Of a stretch of 64,000 nucleotides of DNA, positions 33,901 to 43,906 are shown one piece after another (position 1 is the first letter of the stretch; each line of letters starts with the position of its first letter). Position numbers and translations under genes: made by a program. Under the pieces are notes generated by a model. That model searched no databases. It was given only the letters and a program-made list of their open reading frames with translations, and was not told the DNA's origin. This DNA is from Parcubacteria group bacterium M10-OD1-1 (GTDB lineage Bacteria > Patescibacteria > Paceibacteria > Moranbacterales > UBA2206), in the NCBI GenBank assembly GCA_003056145.1, contig LSNL01000001.1, positions 62,001 to 126,000 of the forward strand, written 5' to 3'.

Positions 33901-35868
33901 GTGAATAGTATTCATTTCATGCAAAAATTATTCAAAAATATTACTGTTGTTATTGTAATCTTTCTTTTAATTTCAGGTTTATTTGTACTTTATGGAAAAC
34001 CAGAAAAAGCTCCTAAAAAAGTTTCATTGTCTTTTTTAGTTCAGCAAGTTAATGACAATAAAGTTCAAGAGATTAAAGTAGATAATAATAACTTGAAAAT
34101 TGTCTTAAAGAATGGAGTTAAAGAAAAATCAACTAAGGAAAAAAGTTCTGGAATAGTAGAAACTTTAAAAAATTATGGAGTAAATAGTCAAAAATTGCAA
34201 GCGGTTAATATTAATGTTCAAGGAGAATCAGGACTAAATTTTTGGTTAGGAACTATTTTACCATTTTTATTACCATTTCTATTAATAGGCGCTTTTATTT
34301 GGTTTATGATGAAACAGGCTCAACGAGGAAATAGCCAAGCTCTTTCTTTCGGGGCTTCACGAGCCAGAATGACTGATCCTAAAGATAAAAATAAAAAAGT
34401 TACTTTTAAAAATGTGGCAGGAGCTAAAGAAGCTAAAGAAGAATTAAACGAGATTGTAGAATTTTTAAAAAGTCCCAAGAAATTTTTAGATTTAGGAGCT
34501 AAAATTCCTAAAGGAGTTTTACTTTTAGGCTCTCCTGGGACTGGAAAAACTTTAATTTCAAAAGCTGTAGCAGGAGAAGCTAATGTACCATTTTTTAATA
34601 TTTCTGGTTCAGAATTTGTGGAAATGTTTGTTGGAGTGGGTGCTTCAAGAGTAAGAGATCTTTTCAAACAAGCTAAGAAAAACTCTCCAGCTATAATTTT
34701 TATTGATGAAATTGATGCTGTTGGAAGACATCGAGGTGCAGGTCTCGGAGGCGGACACGACGAGAGAGAGCAAACCCTTAATCAAATTCTTGTAGAAATG
34801 GACGGTTTTGATACTAAGACAAATGTAATCATTATCGCAGCAACTAATAGACCAGATGTTTTAGATCCAGCTCTCCTTCGTCCAGGACGATTTGATAGAA
34901 GAGTAACAATGGACTTACCAGATATAGAAGAAAGAGAGGCGATTTTAAAATTACACGCTCAGGGTAAACCTTTAACAGTGGAAGTTAAATTAAGAAAAAT
35001 TGCTCAAAGAACTCCTGGATTTTCAGGAGCGGATTTAGCTAATTTGCTTAATGAAGCGGCGATTTTATCAGCTAGGAGAAATAAAAAAGATATCTCCATG
35101 AATGAATTAACAGAATCTATTGAGAAAGTTATTCTAGGGCCAGAAAGAAAAAGTAGAATTATTGATAAGGAAGAACAAAATATTATTGCTTATCATGAAG
35201 CAGGACATGCTTTGTTGGCAGCTACTTTAAAAAATGCTGATCCAGTTCAAAAGGTTTCTATTATTTCTCGTGGTCATGCTGGAGGTTATACTTTCAGTGT
35301 TCCAACTAAAGATAAATCTTTACATTCAAGGGATTATTTTATTGATGAACTGTCAGTTCTTTTGGGTGGATATGTTAGTGAACAATTAATTTTTGGAACG
35401 GTTACAACCGGAGCTTCAAATGATTTAGATAGAGCAACTACGATGGCCAGAAATTTAGTTACTCGTTATGGTATGAGTGAATTGGGTCCGAGAACTTTTG
35501 GACATAAAGCCGAAACTGTTTTTCTAGGAAAAGAAATTCAAGAAGAAAGGAATTACTCAGAAAAAACCGCTGAAGATATTGATAAACAAGTGACTAAGTT
35601 TATTCAAGGAGCTTATCAAACTACAGAAAATATTCTTAAAGAAAAAAAAGAAATTTTAGAAAAAATAACTCAAACTTTATTAGAAAAAGAAACCTTAGAA
35701 CAAGAAGAATTTAATCAAATAGTAGGAATTATCAGTAAATCAGAAAAAGAAACTGTTTTAGAAAAAGCTACTAATGAAAAAACTTCTTCAACTGAAACAA
35801 TTAAAGAAGCAGAAGAAACTAAAGAAACAGAAGAAAATACTGTTAGTGTCAAAACAAAAGCTGATTAA
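33901..35868 (+). CDS. ftsH: ATP-dependent zinc metalloprotease FtsH
   Basis: 655 aa from a GTG at 33901; the ATG at 33919 (residue 7) is an equally good start. Two membrane helices lie near 13-31 and 114-136. The AAA+ domain has Walker A GSPGTGKT (210-217), FIDEIDAVGRHRG and the second region of homology ATNRPDVLDPALLRPGRFDRR. The protease has HEAGH (432-436) and a distal Asp in ASNDLDRAT. The tail is a Glu/Thr/Lys-rich low-complexity stretch. It degrades misfolded membrane proteins and short-lived regulators. Confidence 0.96.
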   Translation: MNSIHFMQKLFKNITVVIVIFLLISGLFVLYGKPEKAPKKVSLSFLVQQVNDNKVQEIKVDNNNLKIVLKNGVKEKSTKEKSSGIVETLKNYGVNSQKLQAVNINVQGESGLNFWLGTILPFLLPFLLIGAFIWFMMKQAQRGNSQALSFGASRARMTDPKDKNKKVTFKNVAGAKEAKEELNEIVEFLKSPKKFLDLGAKIPKGVLLLGSPGTGKTLISKAVAGEANVPFFNISGSEFVEMFVGVGASRVRDLFKQAKKNSPAIIFIDEIDAVGRHRGAGLGGGHDEREQTLNQILVEMDGFDTKTNVIIIAATNRPDVLDPALLRPGRFDRRVTMDLPDIEEREAILKLHAQGKPLTVEVKLRKIAQRTPGFSGADLANLLNEAAILSARRNKKDISMNELTESIEKVILGPERKSRIIDKEEQNIIAYHEAGHALLAATLKNADPVQKVSIISRGHAGGYTFSVPTKDKSLHSRDYFIDELSVLLGGYVSEQLIFGTVTTGASNDLDRATTMARNLVTRYGMSELGPRTFGHKAETVFLGKEIQEERNYSEKTAEDIDKQVTKFIQGAYQTTENILKEKKEILEKITQTLLEKETLEQEEFNQIVGIISKSEKETVLEKATNEKTSSTETIKEAEETKETEENTVSVKTKAD

Positions 35869-35893
35869 AAATGTTAATTAATATAATAAAAAT

Positions 35894-36871
35894 ATGAAAA
35901 AAAATCTTAAAGAAATCTCTTATTGGGAGATTTTCAAGAAAGCAGGAAAACTAACTTGGGAAAACCATTATTTATGGTGGTTTGGTTTTCTTGTGGCTCT
36001 TTCAGCTGTTATCAATTTTAATTTTTATTCTCAGCATCAAGAAAAGATAGAATATTTATTAACTGGAGGGCATTCTCTTTTTTCCCGTCTTTCGGACGTA
36101 GGAGCGACTGGTCTAACTATTCTTTTAATAATTTTTTTGGTATTAGTTATTCTGGGAATTATTGGTAGGGGAGCTTTAATTAGTTCGCTTAATAAACTTA
36201 ATCAAGGAAAATTCTTTAATTTTAAATTAGGATTTAAAGAGGGTAAAAAGTATTTTTGGAAAATCTTTTGGATAGCATTTTTGGTTACTTTAAGTGTTTC
36301 GATAGTGATTATGATAATGATAATTCCAGTAGTATTATTATTTTTTAATCAGGCTTATTTAATGGGTAGTATAATGGCATTTTTAGCTTTTTCGGTTATT
36401 ATTCTAGTATCAATTTTGGCTATTTTTATTAGAATTTATGGTTACTTATATACTATTTTAGGGGAACTAAATTTTTGGGAAGCTATCAATAATGCTTATA
36501 ATTTATTTAGAAAAAATCTAGCTGTTAGCTTAATAATGGGCTTATTATTTTTAGGAATTACTATTTTATGGATAATAGGTTTGATGTTATTTTTGGTTCC
36601 AATAGTTTTTATATTTTTTGGCTTTAGCTCGGTTCTATTCTTGATTATTGGGAAAATAGGAATGTGGATTTCTTTTCTAGTAGGAGGCGGTAGTTTAATA
36701 GCCATAATGTTATTTTTTAGGAGTCTTTATGCGGTTTTTGTTCAAACGGCTTGGATTTTATTGTTTCAGGAAATAGCTAAACCAGAAGAAGAGATAATGA
36801 ATAATGAATTAGAAACGGAGTTCGGTTCTCTAGATAAATCTACAGCAGCAGTTACTTCAATGGAAAAATAA
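35894..36871 (+). CDS. Polytopic membrane protein of unknown function
   Basis: 325 aa with about six hydrophobic helices. It opens with a soluble KKNLKEISYWEIFKKAGKLTWENHYLWWFGF segment and ends in an acidic tail. The layout resembles DUF-type membrane proteins with W-x-x-x-K-x-x-WxNxxLW starts common in CPR and Firmicutes. I know no function. It is 25 bases after ftsH and is closed by a strong terminator, so the two may form an operon. Confidence 0.75.
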   Translation: MKKNLKEISYWEIFKKAGKLTWENHYLWWFGFLVALSAVINFNFYSQHQEKIEYLLTGGHSLFSRLSDVGATGLTILLIIFLVLVILGIIGRGALISSLNKLNQGKFFNFKLGFKEGKKYFWKIFWIAFLVTLSVSIVIMIMIIPVVLLFFNQAYLMGSIMAFLAFSVIILVSILAIFIRIYGYLYTILGELNFWEAINNAYNLFRKNLAVSLIMGLLFLGITILWIIGLMLFLVPIVFIFFGFSSVLFLIIGKIGMWISFLVGGGSLIAIMLFFRSLYAVFVQTAWILLFQEIAKPEEEIMNNELETEFGSLDKSTAAVTSMEK

Positions 36872-36898
36872 AGAATTATTAGTAGCTATTTATTCGCA

Positions 36899-36934
36899 AA
36901 AAACTGTTTCTGAAAAAGAAACAGTTTTTGTTTT
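36899..36934 (+). terminator. Intrinsic terminator after ftsH operon
   Basis: 12-bp stem AAAAACTGTTTC/GAAACAGTTTTT (36899-36910 with 36918-36929), 7-base loop, then GTTTT. Confidence 0.85.
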
Positions 36935-37066
36935 AACAACTAAAATGTTCAAGTGAAAAGTGTTAAACCTTAAAAACAATTAATGAAATAAAATTATTTA
37001 AGCTTGTTCTAATTAATTTTAAGTAAAAACTTAAAATATAATCAGTAAGCTAGTTAGAGATATTAG

Positions 37067-37138
37067 TGGGACCAGCAGGATTCGAACCTGCGACCAAGCG
37101 ATTATGAGTCGCCTGCTCTACCGCTGAGCTATGGTCCC
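37067..37138 (-). tRNA. tRNA with CAT anticodon, probably tRNA-Ile2 (lysidine-modified)
   Basis: Acceptor GGGACCA paired with TGGTCCC, anticodon loop CTCATAA (CAT), T arm GCAGG-TTCGAAT-CCTGC. The D-to-variable core AGAGCAGGCGACTCATAA then TCGCTTGGTCGC is the same as in E. coli tRNA-Ile2, not elongator Met. With tilS in the same window, Ile2 is the likelier identity; elongator Met remains possible. CCA not encoded. Confidence 0.8.
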
Positions 37139-37149
37139 TTATATTCTAG

Positions 37150-37223
37150 TGGGCGTATCCCGACTCGAACGGGAGACCTCTTCCATGTCAAGGAAACGCT
37201 CTAACCAACTGAGCTATACGCCC
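37150..37223 (-). tRNA. tRNA-Val (anticodon GAC)
   Basis: Acceptor GGGCGTA paired with TACGCCC, anticodon stem TTTCC/GGAAG with loop TTGACAT (GAC), T arm CCCG-TTCGAGT-CGGG. Discriminator A; CCA not encoded. It lies 12 bases from the CAT tRNA on the same strand. Confidence 0.93.
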
Positions 37224-37321
37224 GACAAAGGATAACTATCAAGGTAAACTAACCTATGGAATAAATATTCCAATATCTTTAATACTATTTGAAAAATAGG
37301 ATTTGGTCAACACAAATTAAA

Positions 37322-38275
37322 TTAGGATAAGGACTGAGTTTTAGAATGAAAAGTTTTATGAATTTCTTTAAGGCGAAGATTAGTTAAATGAGTATAAATT
37401 TGAGTTGTAGTGATAGAGGAATGTCCTAGCATTTCTTGAACACTTCTAATATCAGCTCCATTAAGTAATAAATCAGTAGCAAAAGAATGACGCAAAGTGT
37501 GCGGATGAACATTTTTAATAACGCCAGCTTTAGCAGCATAGTATTTAACTATTCGTTGAATTGAACGAGGAGATAGTCGTAAATTAGCTGAAGAATTATT
37601 TTTTGGAGAAAGTTTTTTTGAGGAGGCAAATTTTTTTAATCCTTTTGTATCTCTAATGAAAAGGGCAGGGTCAAGATCATTTCTTTTTTGAAGATAATTT
37701 GTAACAGCTTGAGTGGCAGTTTGAGAAACAAAAACGACTCTAATTTTACTTCCCTTGCCACGAATACTCAACTCGCCATGGCATTTATCAATTTTATCTC
37801 TATTAATGCTAATTAATTCGGAAACCCGAAGCCCAGTAGAGAATAGTAATTCTAAAATAGCTCTGTCTCGAAGACTTTTAAAACTAGATCCAGAAGCTGA
37901 ATTTAATATTCTTTTAACTTCGGTGGTTTCTAAAAAATCAATAGCTCTTTCGGGGACTTTTCCAATTTCAACTTTTTCAGCGGGGAGAGTGGAAACATTT
38001 TGTTTAGCTAAATATTTTAAAAAACTACGAATAGCAATTATATAATAGGTTTGAGTACTCTTTTTTAAGTATTCCTTTCTTTGATTTTTCTGATGATTAA
38101 GATAAAGGCGAAAATTTCTTAATAAATTATCATTAATCTCTTTGGCTTGAGTAATTTTAGCCCAATTAAAAAATTTTTCTAAATAACGATTATAATTTTC
38201 AATAGTTTTTGGGGAATGACCTTTTTCAATTTCTAGATATTCTAAAAATTGTTTTTTAAATTGCTGAATGTTCAT
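37322..38275 (-). CDS. Tyrosine recombinase XerC/D/A-like
   Basis: 317 aa from the ATG at 38275; a TTG two codons earlier is possible. The N-terminal core-binding domain (EYLEIEKGHSPKTIENYNRYLEKFFNWA) is followed by the catalytic domain with Arg in STGLRVSEL, HTLRHSFAT, LGHSSITTTQIYTH and the nucleophile Tyr. Length and motif order fit the housekeeping Xer recombinase that resolves chromosome dimers at dif. Two tRNA genes lie just downstream, so a mobile-element integrase was considered; there is no sign of an element. Confidence 0.88.
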   Translation of the reverse strand: MNIQQFKKQFLEYLEIEKGHSPKTIENYNRYLEKFFNWAKITQAKEINDNLLRNFRLYLNHQKNQRKEYLKKSTQTYYIIAIRSFLKYLAKQNVSTLPAEKVEIGKVPERAIDFLETTEVKRILNSASGSSFKSLRDRAILELLFSTGLRVSELISINRDKIDKCHGELSIRGKGSKIRVVFVSQTATQAVTNYLQKRNDLDPALFIRDTKGLKKFASSKKLSPKNNSSANLRLSPRSIQRIVKYYAAKAGVIKNVHPHTLRHSFATDLLLNGADIRSVQEMLGHSSITTTQIYTHLTNLRLKEIHKTFHSKTQSLS

Positions 38276-38378
38276 AGGCAAATTATTTTTTATCCTAAAC
38301 TAATTATTATTTTAGCATTTTTCTAAAAAACAAAAAAGTAGGTTATTTTTATTTGTAATTAACAGGCTTCATTTCTTA

Positions 38379-38407
38379 TTGACAAAAAAACAGGTATCCT
38401 ATATACT
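38379..38407 (+). promoter_or_regulatory. Near-consensus sigma-70 promoter
   Basis: TTGACA (38379-38384), exactly 17 bases, TATACT (38402-38407), upstream of the LysM-CHAP gene and divergent from xer. It is one of the best promoters in the window. Confidence 0.85.
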
Positions 38408-38468
38408 ACTTTTAGATAAAAATTAGAGTTTTGGACGATGAAATCATTGAGATTTGATTTTTAAGAAA

Positions 38469-39671
38469 ATGATTTTTTACGGCAAAACTAAAAGAAAGGC
38501 TAACACTATTAGTAAACTAGTAAACAAAGGTTTATTGAAGCGTGATAAGTTGATAAATCTTAAGCATAAGATTTATTACCAACAAAAAAGAATAGTAGAA
38601 TTTATTAAAGAACATCGGACGATTAAAGTCTTGTTTGTTTTTAGGCATTATTCGGCTTTAATTGTGGTTATTTCTAGTGCTCTTCTTGTTTCTGCTACTA
38701 ACTTTACCGCCGGGCGACAGTCAAGTGGTTTTTTATTTGGCTATTTTGGAGCGACAGAAAATTACGAAAATCCTCTCAAAGATAGACTCTTTCTTCAGAC
38801 AGTTAAAATTACTAATGTTGCTCTAGCTCCTTTAGCAGAGGCTAAAACTCTTCCTGATCCAGAAGATAATAATAAACAAGATAATCAACCAATGTTAATT
38901 CAGGGGCAAGCTTTAGTGGCAGGGACTAGCCCAATCAGAAGAGATCCCGAAGAAGATGGTGGTGTTATTATTCATAAAGTTAAAAAAGGAGAAACAATTA
39001 GTTCTATCGCAGCTAAATATCATATAACTATTAATACTATTCTTTGGGCTAATGAAATTGAGAATGTTGATTCTATTATGCCAGGAGATAAAATATTTAT
39101 TTTACCAGTTTCTGGTTTGACTTATATTATAAAAAAGAATGATACAATTGATAGTATTGCTAAAAAATATAAAGCTCAAAGGGATAAAATAATTACTTTT
39201 AATGATTTACCAGCTAATGGTAAAATAAAGGTAGGGGAAAAAATTGTTATTCCTGATGGCAGGAAAGCTATTCCTCAACGTAATAAAGTTTCTTCCTTTG
39301 GAATTAGAACTAGAACGTATGAATCTTTCAATAGTCGAGGTAAGTTATTAAAAGGGAAAGCAGGAACTGGTCATCGTTTCCCGTATGGTTATTGTACTTG
39401 GTATGTAGCACAAAAAAAATATATTCCTTGGAGTGGTAATGCTGGAACTTGGTTATATCATGCTAGGTCTTATGGTTATGCGACTGGTAAAAAACCGAGA
39501 GTTGGTGCGATTATGGTTTCTTCTCAGTCTTGGTGGGGGCATGTAGCAGTAGTAGAAAGAGTTAGAGGTCATAAAGTAACTGTTTCGGAAATGAATTATC
39601 GTGGATGGGCCAAGAAAGATTATCGGACTTATGATGATAGATCTAGAATAGTTAAAGGTTATATTTATTAA
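38469..39671 (+). CDS. Cell-wall hydrolase: two LysM domains and a CHAP domain
   Basis: 400 aa from ATG 38469; a TTG start at 38454 would add five residues. A basic N-terminus leads to a membrane or signal helix (YSALIVVISSALLVSATNF). Two LysM modules follow (VKKGETISSIAAKYHITINTILWANEI and IIKKNDTIDSIAKKYKAQRDKIITFNDL). The C-terminal CHAP domain has catalytic Cys in FPYGYCTWYVAQ and His in WWGHVAVVE. Such proteins cut peptidoglycan cross-links or stems during growth and division. The strong promoter upstream suggests high expression. Confidence 0.9.
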   Translation: MIFYGKTKRKANTISKLVNKGLLKRDKLINLKHKIYYQQKRIVEFIKEHRTIKVLFVFRHYSALIVVISSALLVSATNFTAGRQSSGFLFGYFGATENYENPLKDRLFLQTVKITNVALAPLAEAKTLPDPEDNNKQDNQPMLIQGQALVAGTSPIRRDPEEDGGVIIHKVKKGETISSIAAKYHITINTILWANEIENVDSIMPGDKIFILPVSGLTYIIKKNDTIDSIAKKYKAQRDKIITFNDLPANGKIKVGEKIVIPDGRKAIPQRNKVSSFGIRTRTYESFNSRGKLLKGKAGTGHRFPYGYCTWYVAQKKYIPWSGNAGTWLYHARSYGYATGKKPRVGAIMVSSQSWWGHVAVVERVRGHKVTVSEMNYRGWAKKDYRTYDDRSRIVKGYIY

Positions 39672-39690
39672 TATTTTTTAACCTGATCAC

Positions 39691-39722
39691 TTAAAAACTC
39701 TGCTTAACAGCAGAGTTTTTAA
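39691..39722. terminator. Bidirectional intrinsic terminator
   Basis: 13-bp stem (39691-39703 TTAAAAACTCTGC with 39710-39722) and 6-base loop, with A/T runs on both sides, between convergent CHAP and helicase genes. Confidence 0.88.
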
Positions 39723-39750
39723 ATTATTTAAGATAAGAATTAAAAAATGT

Positions 39751-41958
39751 TTATATTTTTTTTAGAGGAGCAATGGAAGCAGAGAGTTTTTTAAGACCGA
39801 CTTGTGAAAAAGCAACAGTAATAATGTCTCCTTGCGAAGCTACAATCAATCCATCTCCGAAATCTTGATGGTGGACTCGGTCACCATCTTTAAAATTAAT
39901 TGTTTGAGTAGAATAAGAATTATTTTTATTGGAAGCTGGATAGAAAACTGGTTTTTTGGTTGGTGGGTTACAAAAAGAAAGAAGTTTTTTAGGAATATCT
40001 TCTAAGAACCTAGAAGAAGCATTGATTTGAGTAGAACCAAAAATGTTTCTTTCTTTTGCGAAGACTAAATAAACTTTTTCCTTAGCTCTAGTAATTCCAA
40101 CATACATCAGTCTTCGTTCTTCTTCCATTTCAGTGGGACTAAGCATGCTACGAGAATGAGGGAGAATTCCTTCTTCTAAACCAGCGATAAAAATATTTTT
40201 AAATTCCAATCCTTTAGCGCTGTGTAGAGTCATCATATGAACAGCTTCACTAGCTTGGTCAACATTATCAACATCAGAAATAAGAGCTACTTCTTCTAAG
40301 AGTAAAGTTAATCCTTGAGGGCCAGTGTATTCATTATATTTTCTAGCTACTGTTAGAAGCTCTCGGACATTTTCTAATCGCATTTCTCCTTCCTCGGCTC
40401 CGTCTAATAGATATTTTTCAAACCCAGACTTAGTAATTATAAATTCTATAAAATTAACTAAAGTAGCTTGAACAATTTTTTCTTGAGCGGAGTTAATAAA
40501 CTCAGCAAATTTTTTAATAGTTGCAATTTTTTTAGTGTGTAATTGAGAATCAGTATTTATTTTTAAACCACTTTGAATTAAATTTAGTTTTTTCTCTTGG
40601 GCGAAAATCAACCATTTTTGAAAACTAATTTTTCCAATCCCTCTTTTAGGGCAATTAATGGCTCGCTCTAAAGAAATTTCATCTTGAGGATTTTGGACTA
40701 ATCTTAAATAAGCTAAGATATCTTTAATTTCTTTACGTTGATAAAATTTAACTCCCCCAATAATTCTATAAGGCAGAGAATACTTTAGCATAGCCTCTTC
40801 AATTATTCTTGATTGAGCATTAGTACGATAAAGAATAACAAAATCAGCTAAAGAAACTTTCTTTTGTTTTTTTAAGCTAAGAATTTCTTTAACAATAAAA
40901 TTAGCTTCCTCTTTTTCATCTCGAGCTTCAAAGACATCTATCAGTTCCCCTCCTTTATTATCAGTCCAAATTTTTTTATCTTTCCGATTAACATTTTTAG
41001 AAATAACTCCATAAGCGGCATCTAAAATATTTTGAGTAGAACGGTAATTTTGTTCTAATTTTATAATTTTTGCTTGAGGATAATCTTTTTCAAAATCCAA
41101 GATGTTTTGAATATTAGCTCCTCGCCAGGAATAAATTCCTTGCCAATCATCACCGACTACGCAAATATTTTGATGTTGAGCTCCTAATAATTTAATTAGT
41201 AGATACTGGGCATAATTAGTATCCTGATATTCGTCAACCATAATATAATGAAAAAGATTTTGATATTTTTTAAGGACCTCAGGAAAAGTTTGAAATAATT
41301 TAACTGTTAACATTAAAAGGTCATCAAAGTCTAAAGCATTTTGCTTTTGTAAATTTTTTTGATAGAGAAGATAAATTTTAGCAATCATTTCTTCCCAGTA
41401 ACCATTAGCTTGGCTAGTAAAAGTTTCTGTATTAGTTAGTTCATTCTTAGCCTTAGAAATTGCTCCTAACATAGTTTTAGGTTTGAATTGCTCGGGATTA
41501 ATTTGTAATTCTTTAATAACTCTTTTAATTAAAACTAGTTGATCTTGATCATCAAAAATGTTAAAAGATGATTGATAGCCTAGTTTTTTTACCTCTTGGC
41601 GTAAAATTTTAACACAAATAGAATGAAAAGTACCAATTAAGGGCAAAGTTTGAAAACTATTTTGAGTATTTTCTCCGTAATCAATACCAAATTCATCGAG
41701 CCTGACTTCACTAGCTGAAGTTGAATTATCTAAAAGACTAGCAATTCGCTCTTTCATTTCTTGGGCGGATTTATTAGTAAAAGTAACAGCTAGAATATTA
41801 GTTGGTTGGATATTTTTTTCTTTAATAAGATAAACGACTCGATAAGCAAGAGCTCTAGTTTTTCCAGAACCAGCACCAGCGATAATTAAGACTGGACCTT
41901 GAATGGTTGTAACTGCTTCTTTTTGAGAAGGATTAAGTTGGTTTAATAATTCGCTCAT
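39751..41958 (-). CDS. pcrA: UvrD/PcrA-type DNA helicase
   Basis: 735 aa, superfamily 1A. Motif I is GAGSGKT (28-34), preceded by the Q motif LNPSQKEAV. Motif II is VDEYQDTN, motif III GDDWQGIYSWRGA, motif IV LEQNYRST, motif V TLHSAKGLEF and motif VI RRLMYVGITRAK. The short C-terminal tudor-like segment (DGDRVHHQDFGDGLIVASQGD) is typical of PcrA. It acts in repair and in clearing RecA or transcription complexes. The insertion after motif Ia is slightly long but not unusual. Confidence 0.95.
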   Translation of the reverse strand: MSELLNQLNPSQKEAVTTIQGPVLIIAGAGSGKTRALAYRVVYLIKEKNIQPTNILAVTFTNKSAQEMKERIASLLDNSTSASEVRLDEFGIDYGENTQNSFQTLPLIGTFHSICVKILRQEVKKLGYQSSFNIFDDQDQLVLIKRVIKELQINPEQFKPKTMLGAISKAKNELTNTETFTSQANGYWEEMIAKIYLLYQKNLQKQNALDFDDLLMLTVKLFQTFPEVLKKYQNLFHYIMVDEYQDTNYAQYLLIKLLGAQHQNICVVGDDWQGIYSWRGANIQNILDFEKDYPQAKIIKLEQNYRSTQNILDAAYGVISKNVNRKDKKIWTDNKGGELIDVFEARDEKEEANFIVKEILSLKKQKKVSLADFVILYRTNAQSRIIEEAMLKYSLPYRIIGGVKFYQRKEIKDILAYLRLVQNPQDEISLERAINCPKRGIGKISFQKWLIFAQEKKLNLIQSGLKINTDSQLHTKKIATIKKFAEFINSAQEKIVQATLVNFIEFIITKSGFEKYLLDGAEEGEMRLENVRELLTVARKYNEYTGPQGLTLLLEEVALISDVDNVDQASEAVHMMTLHSAKGLEFKNIFIAGLEEGILPHSRSMLSPTEMEEERRLMYVGITRAKEKVYLVFAKERNIFGSTQINASSRFLEDIPKKLLSFCNPPTKKPVFYPASNKNNSYSTQTINFKDGDRVHHQDFGDGLIVASQGDIITVAFSQVGLKKLSASIAPLKKI

Positions 41959-42049
41959 TATTTTAGTTTAGCACAACCATATTCTAGGAGCTAGCTAGCT
42001 AATGAAGAATTAACCATAATTTAAAATAAAAAACTTAAAGAATTCATAG

Positions 42050-43585
42050 CTAAAGTCTTACAATAAAATTAGCTGGTAAAGGAGCGTGGGGATCTATAAT
42101 TGCTGGGTTGAGAGATTTTAATAAATTTAATCGAGAGGTTGTTTTAGCTAAAGAAATTAAAGTTTGATTAGGATGAGAAAGATTTATTCTTATTCTTTGT
42201 CCAGCTTTAATGGAAGAATTTTTTAAATGATTTTCGGCTATTATTTTTTTGTAGGGTAGTTTAAATTTTTTTCCAATTGCAAAAAGAGAGTCACCATTTT
42301 TAATTAAATAATTAACTATCTTTTTTCCTTGAGGAGGAATTTTTTTCTCTACAAACTTAAGGCGATTAGTAGTTTTTAGATTATCTAAATCACCACTATT
42401 GATAATTTTAAAAACAGCATTAAATTTTCCAGGATAATTCAGGTTTTCTTTTATTCCAGTAGGATTAACTAATTTATCATAAAGATAAAGTTTAGTAGCA
42501 TGATTGTTTAGTGGGATTTTTAATTTTTGACCAATCAATATAGAAGATGAAGATAATTCGTTAGCTTCTTTTAAAATAGCAGAATTAGAAATTTTAAATC
42601 TTTTAGCGATTTTTTCTAAAGTATCTTTCGGAACAACCGTATAAGGAAAAAAATCGGTGGTTTGTAATTGCTCTTTGGTTTCATTAGCTGAATTTTCTAA
42701 AAATTTTATGAAACCAGGGTAGGTTCTTTCTTTTTTGTTTCTTACTTTTGAAAAATACTTCCAAATAAAAGCTCCATTATAACCACTAAGAGCTAAATCC
42801 CAATCAAAACACTGGTTGTATAAATATTTTAAATTTTTAGCAGCGGCTTCAGCGCTTCTGATAGGGTCGTAGCGTTCATCAATGGTATTACTGACTAATA
42901 ATTGGCAGATTTTATTAGTGGCGGTATTTTTCATAAATTGATAAGGACCTCTAGCTCCAGTAGGTGAGTGAGCATTAATAGTAAAGTGAGATTCAGGAAT
43001 AGCCAAGTAAGCGAATTTTTCTGGAACACCTTCTCGGTGAAAACATTTTTTAATTTCTCCAATCCAGGGTTGCATATTATGAAAACCTCTTTCTAGATCA
43101 GGTCTTAATCTTCCTTCTTTTCCGTAATATTTTAGCCATTTATGTTCAATTTTTTCTTTGATTTTTTCAGGACTTAAGGTTATAGGCTGAGGATTATCAA
43201 AAGAAAAAATTTCTTTAAGTGAAGGGGAATTAGCTTTATTTTCTTGATATAGTTCTTCTCGTAATTCTTCAAGTGATTCAGCTACTAAGCTTTCGTTATC
43301 TTGATGGATTCTGGTTTGTTCTGAAGTAGGATTTTCTTGGTTAGAACTGTTTTCATTTTCTTGGGATGAAAAAAAATCTAAAGTTTTTTCTGTTATCTCT
43401 GGGATCATTGCTCCAGTTAAAGCTAAGGCTCCAAGCTTAAGAAATTTTCTTCGACTGAGGGCTTTATCATGAGTGTTTTTTTCTGGAAATGTTTTTTTAA
43501 ATCTCCCTTTTTTAATAATTTTTTGATCATTTAGTAAAGCTGAGCTTTCTAATGAATCAGGAGGAGGAAATTTTTCAAAATTCAT
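42050..43585 (-). CDS. SLT/MltD-like lytic transglycosylase with two LysM domains and a Tat-like signal
   Basis: 511 aa from the ATG at 43585; a TTG at 43618 is unlikely. The N-terminus has about 40 polar residues, then SRRKFLKLGALALTG, a twin-arginine signal motif before the hydrophobic core. The SLT domain follows with the catalytic Glu in AIPESHFTINAHSPTGARGPYQFM, as in MltD. The C-terminus has two LysM modules (VVPKDTLEKIAKRFKIS and IKNGDSLFAIGKKFKLP). It should cleave glycan strands to anhydro-muropeptides. A Tat signal on such an enzyme is unusual; export route is inferred. Confidence 0.87.
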   Translation of the reverse strand: MNFEKFPPPDSLESSALLNDQKIIKKGRFKKTFPEKNTHDKALSRRKFLKLGALALTGAMIPEITEKTLDFFSSQENENSSNQENPTSEQTRIHQDNESLVAESLEELREELYQENKANSPSLKEIFSFDNPQPITLSPEKIKEKIEHKWLKYYGKEGRLRPDLERGFHNMQPWIGEIKKCFHREGVPEKFAYLAIPESHFTINAHSPTGARGPYQFMKNTATNKICQLLVSNTIDERYDPIRSAEAAAKNLKYLYNQCFDWDLALSGYNGAFIWKYFSKVRNKKERTYPGFIKFLENSANETKEQLQTTDFFPYTVVPKDTLEKIAKRFKISNSAILKEANELSSSSILIGQKLKIPLNNHATKLYLYDKLVNPTGIKENLNYPGKFNAVFKIINSGDLDNLKTTNRLKFVEKKIPPQGKKIVNYLIKNGDSLFAIGKKFKLPYKKIIAENHLKNSSIKAGQRIRINLSHPNQTLISLAKTTSRLNLLKSLNPAIIDPHAPLPANFIVRL

Positions 43586-43906
43586 TTTTATTAAAAAAAT
43601 TAAATAAGTTAGTTTCAATAAAGAAAATCAAAAATACGTTCTAAAAATTAGGAATAAATTTGAAAATCTTTCAATTTAATTTTATCGTAGCATTTTTTTA
43701 GAGAAATTATAAGAGGAAAAGTAAAAAAAACAGAAATATAAATTTTAATTTAAAAATTATTTAAAGCTGATATTAAAGGTGACTGGACAAAAACAAAATT
43801 TTATGTTAATTTTTAAAAGTAATTATTTAACTAGCAAATATTGGTTCAGGGGAATTTTTAAAATAACTAAGCATTTCCTTTGCGACGAGTATTTGGCCGA
43901 AAAAAT

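Noticed and set aside
37322..38275. Phage or element integrase next to two tRNAs
   Set aside because: Length and motif order fit housekeeping Xer, and no element genes or repeats surround it.
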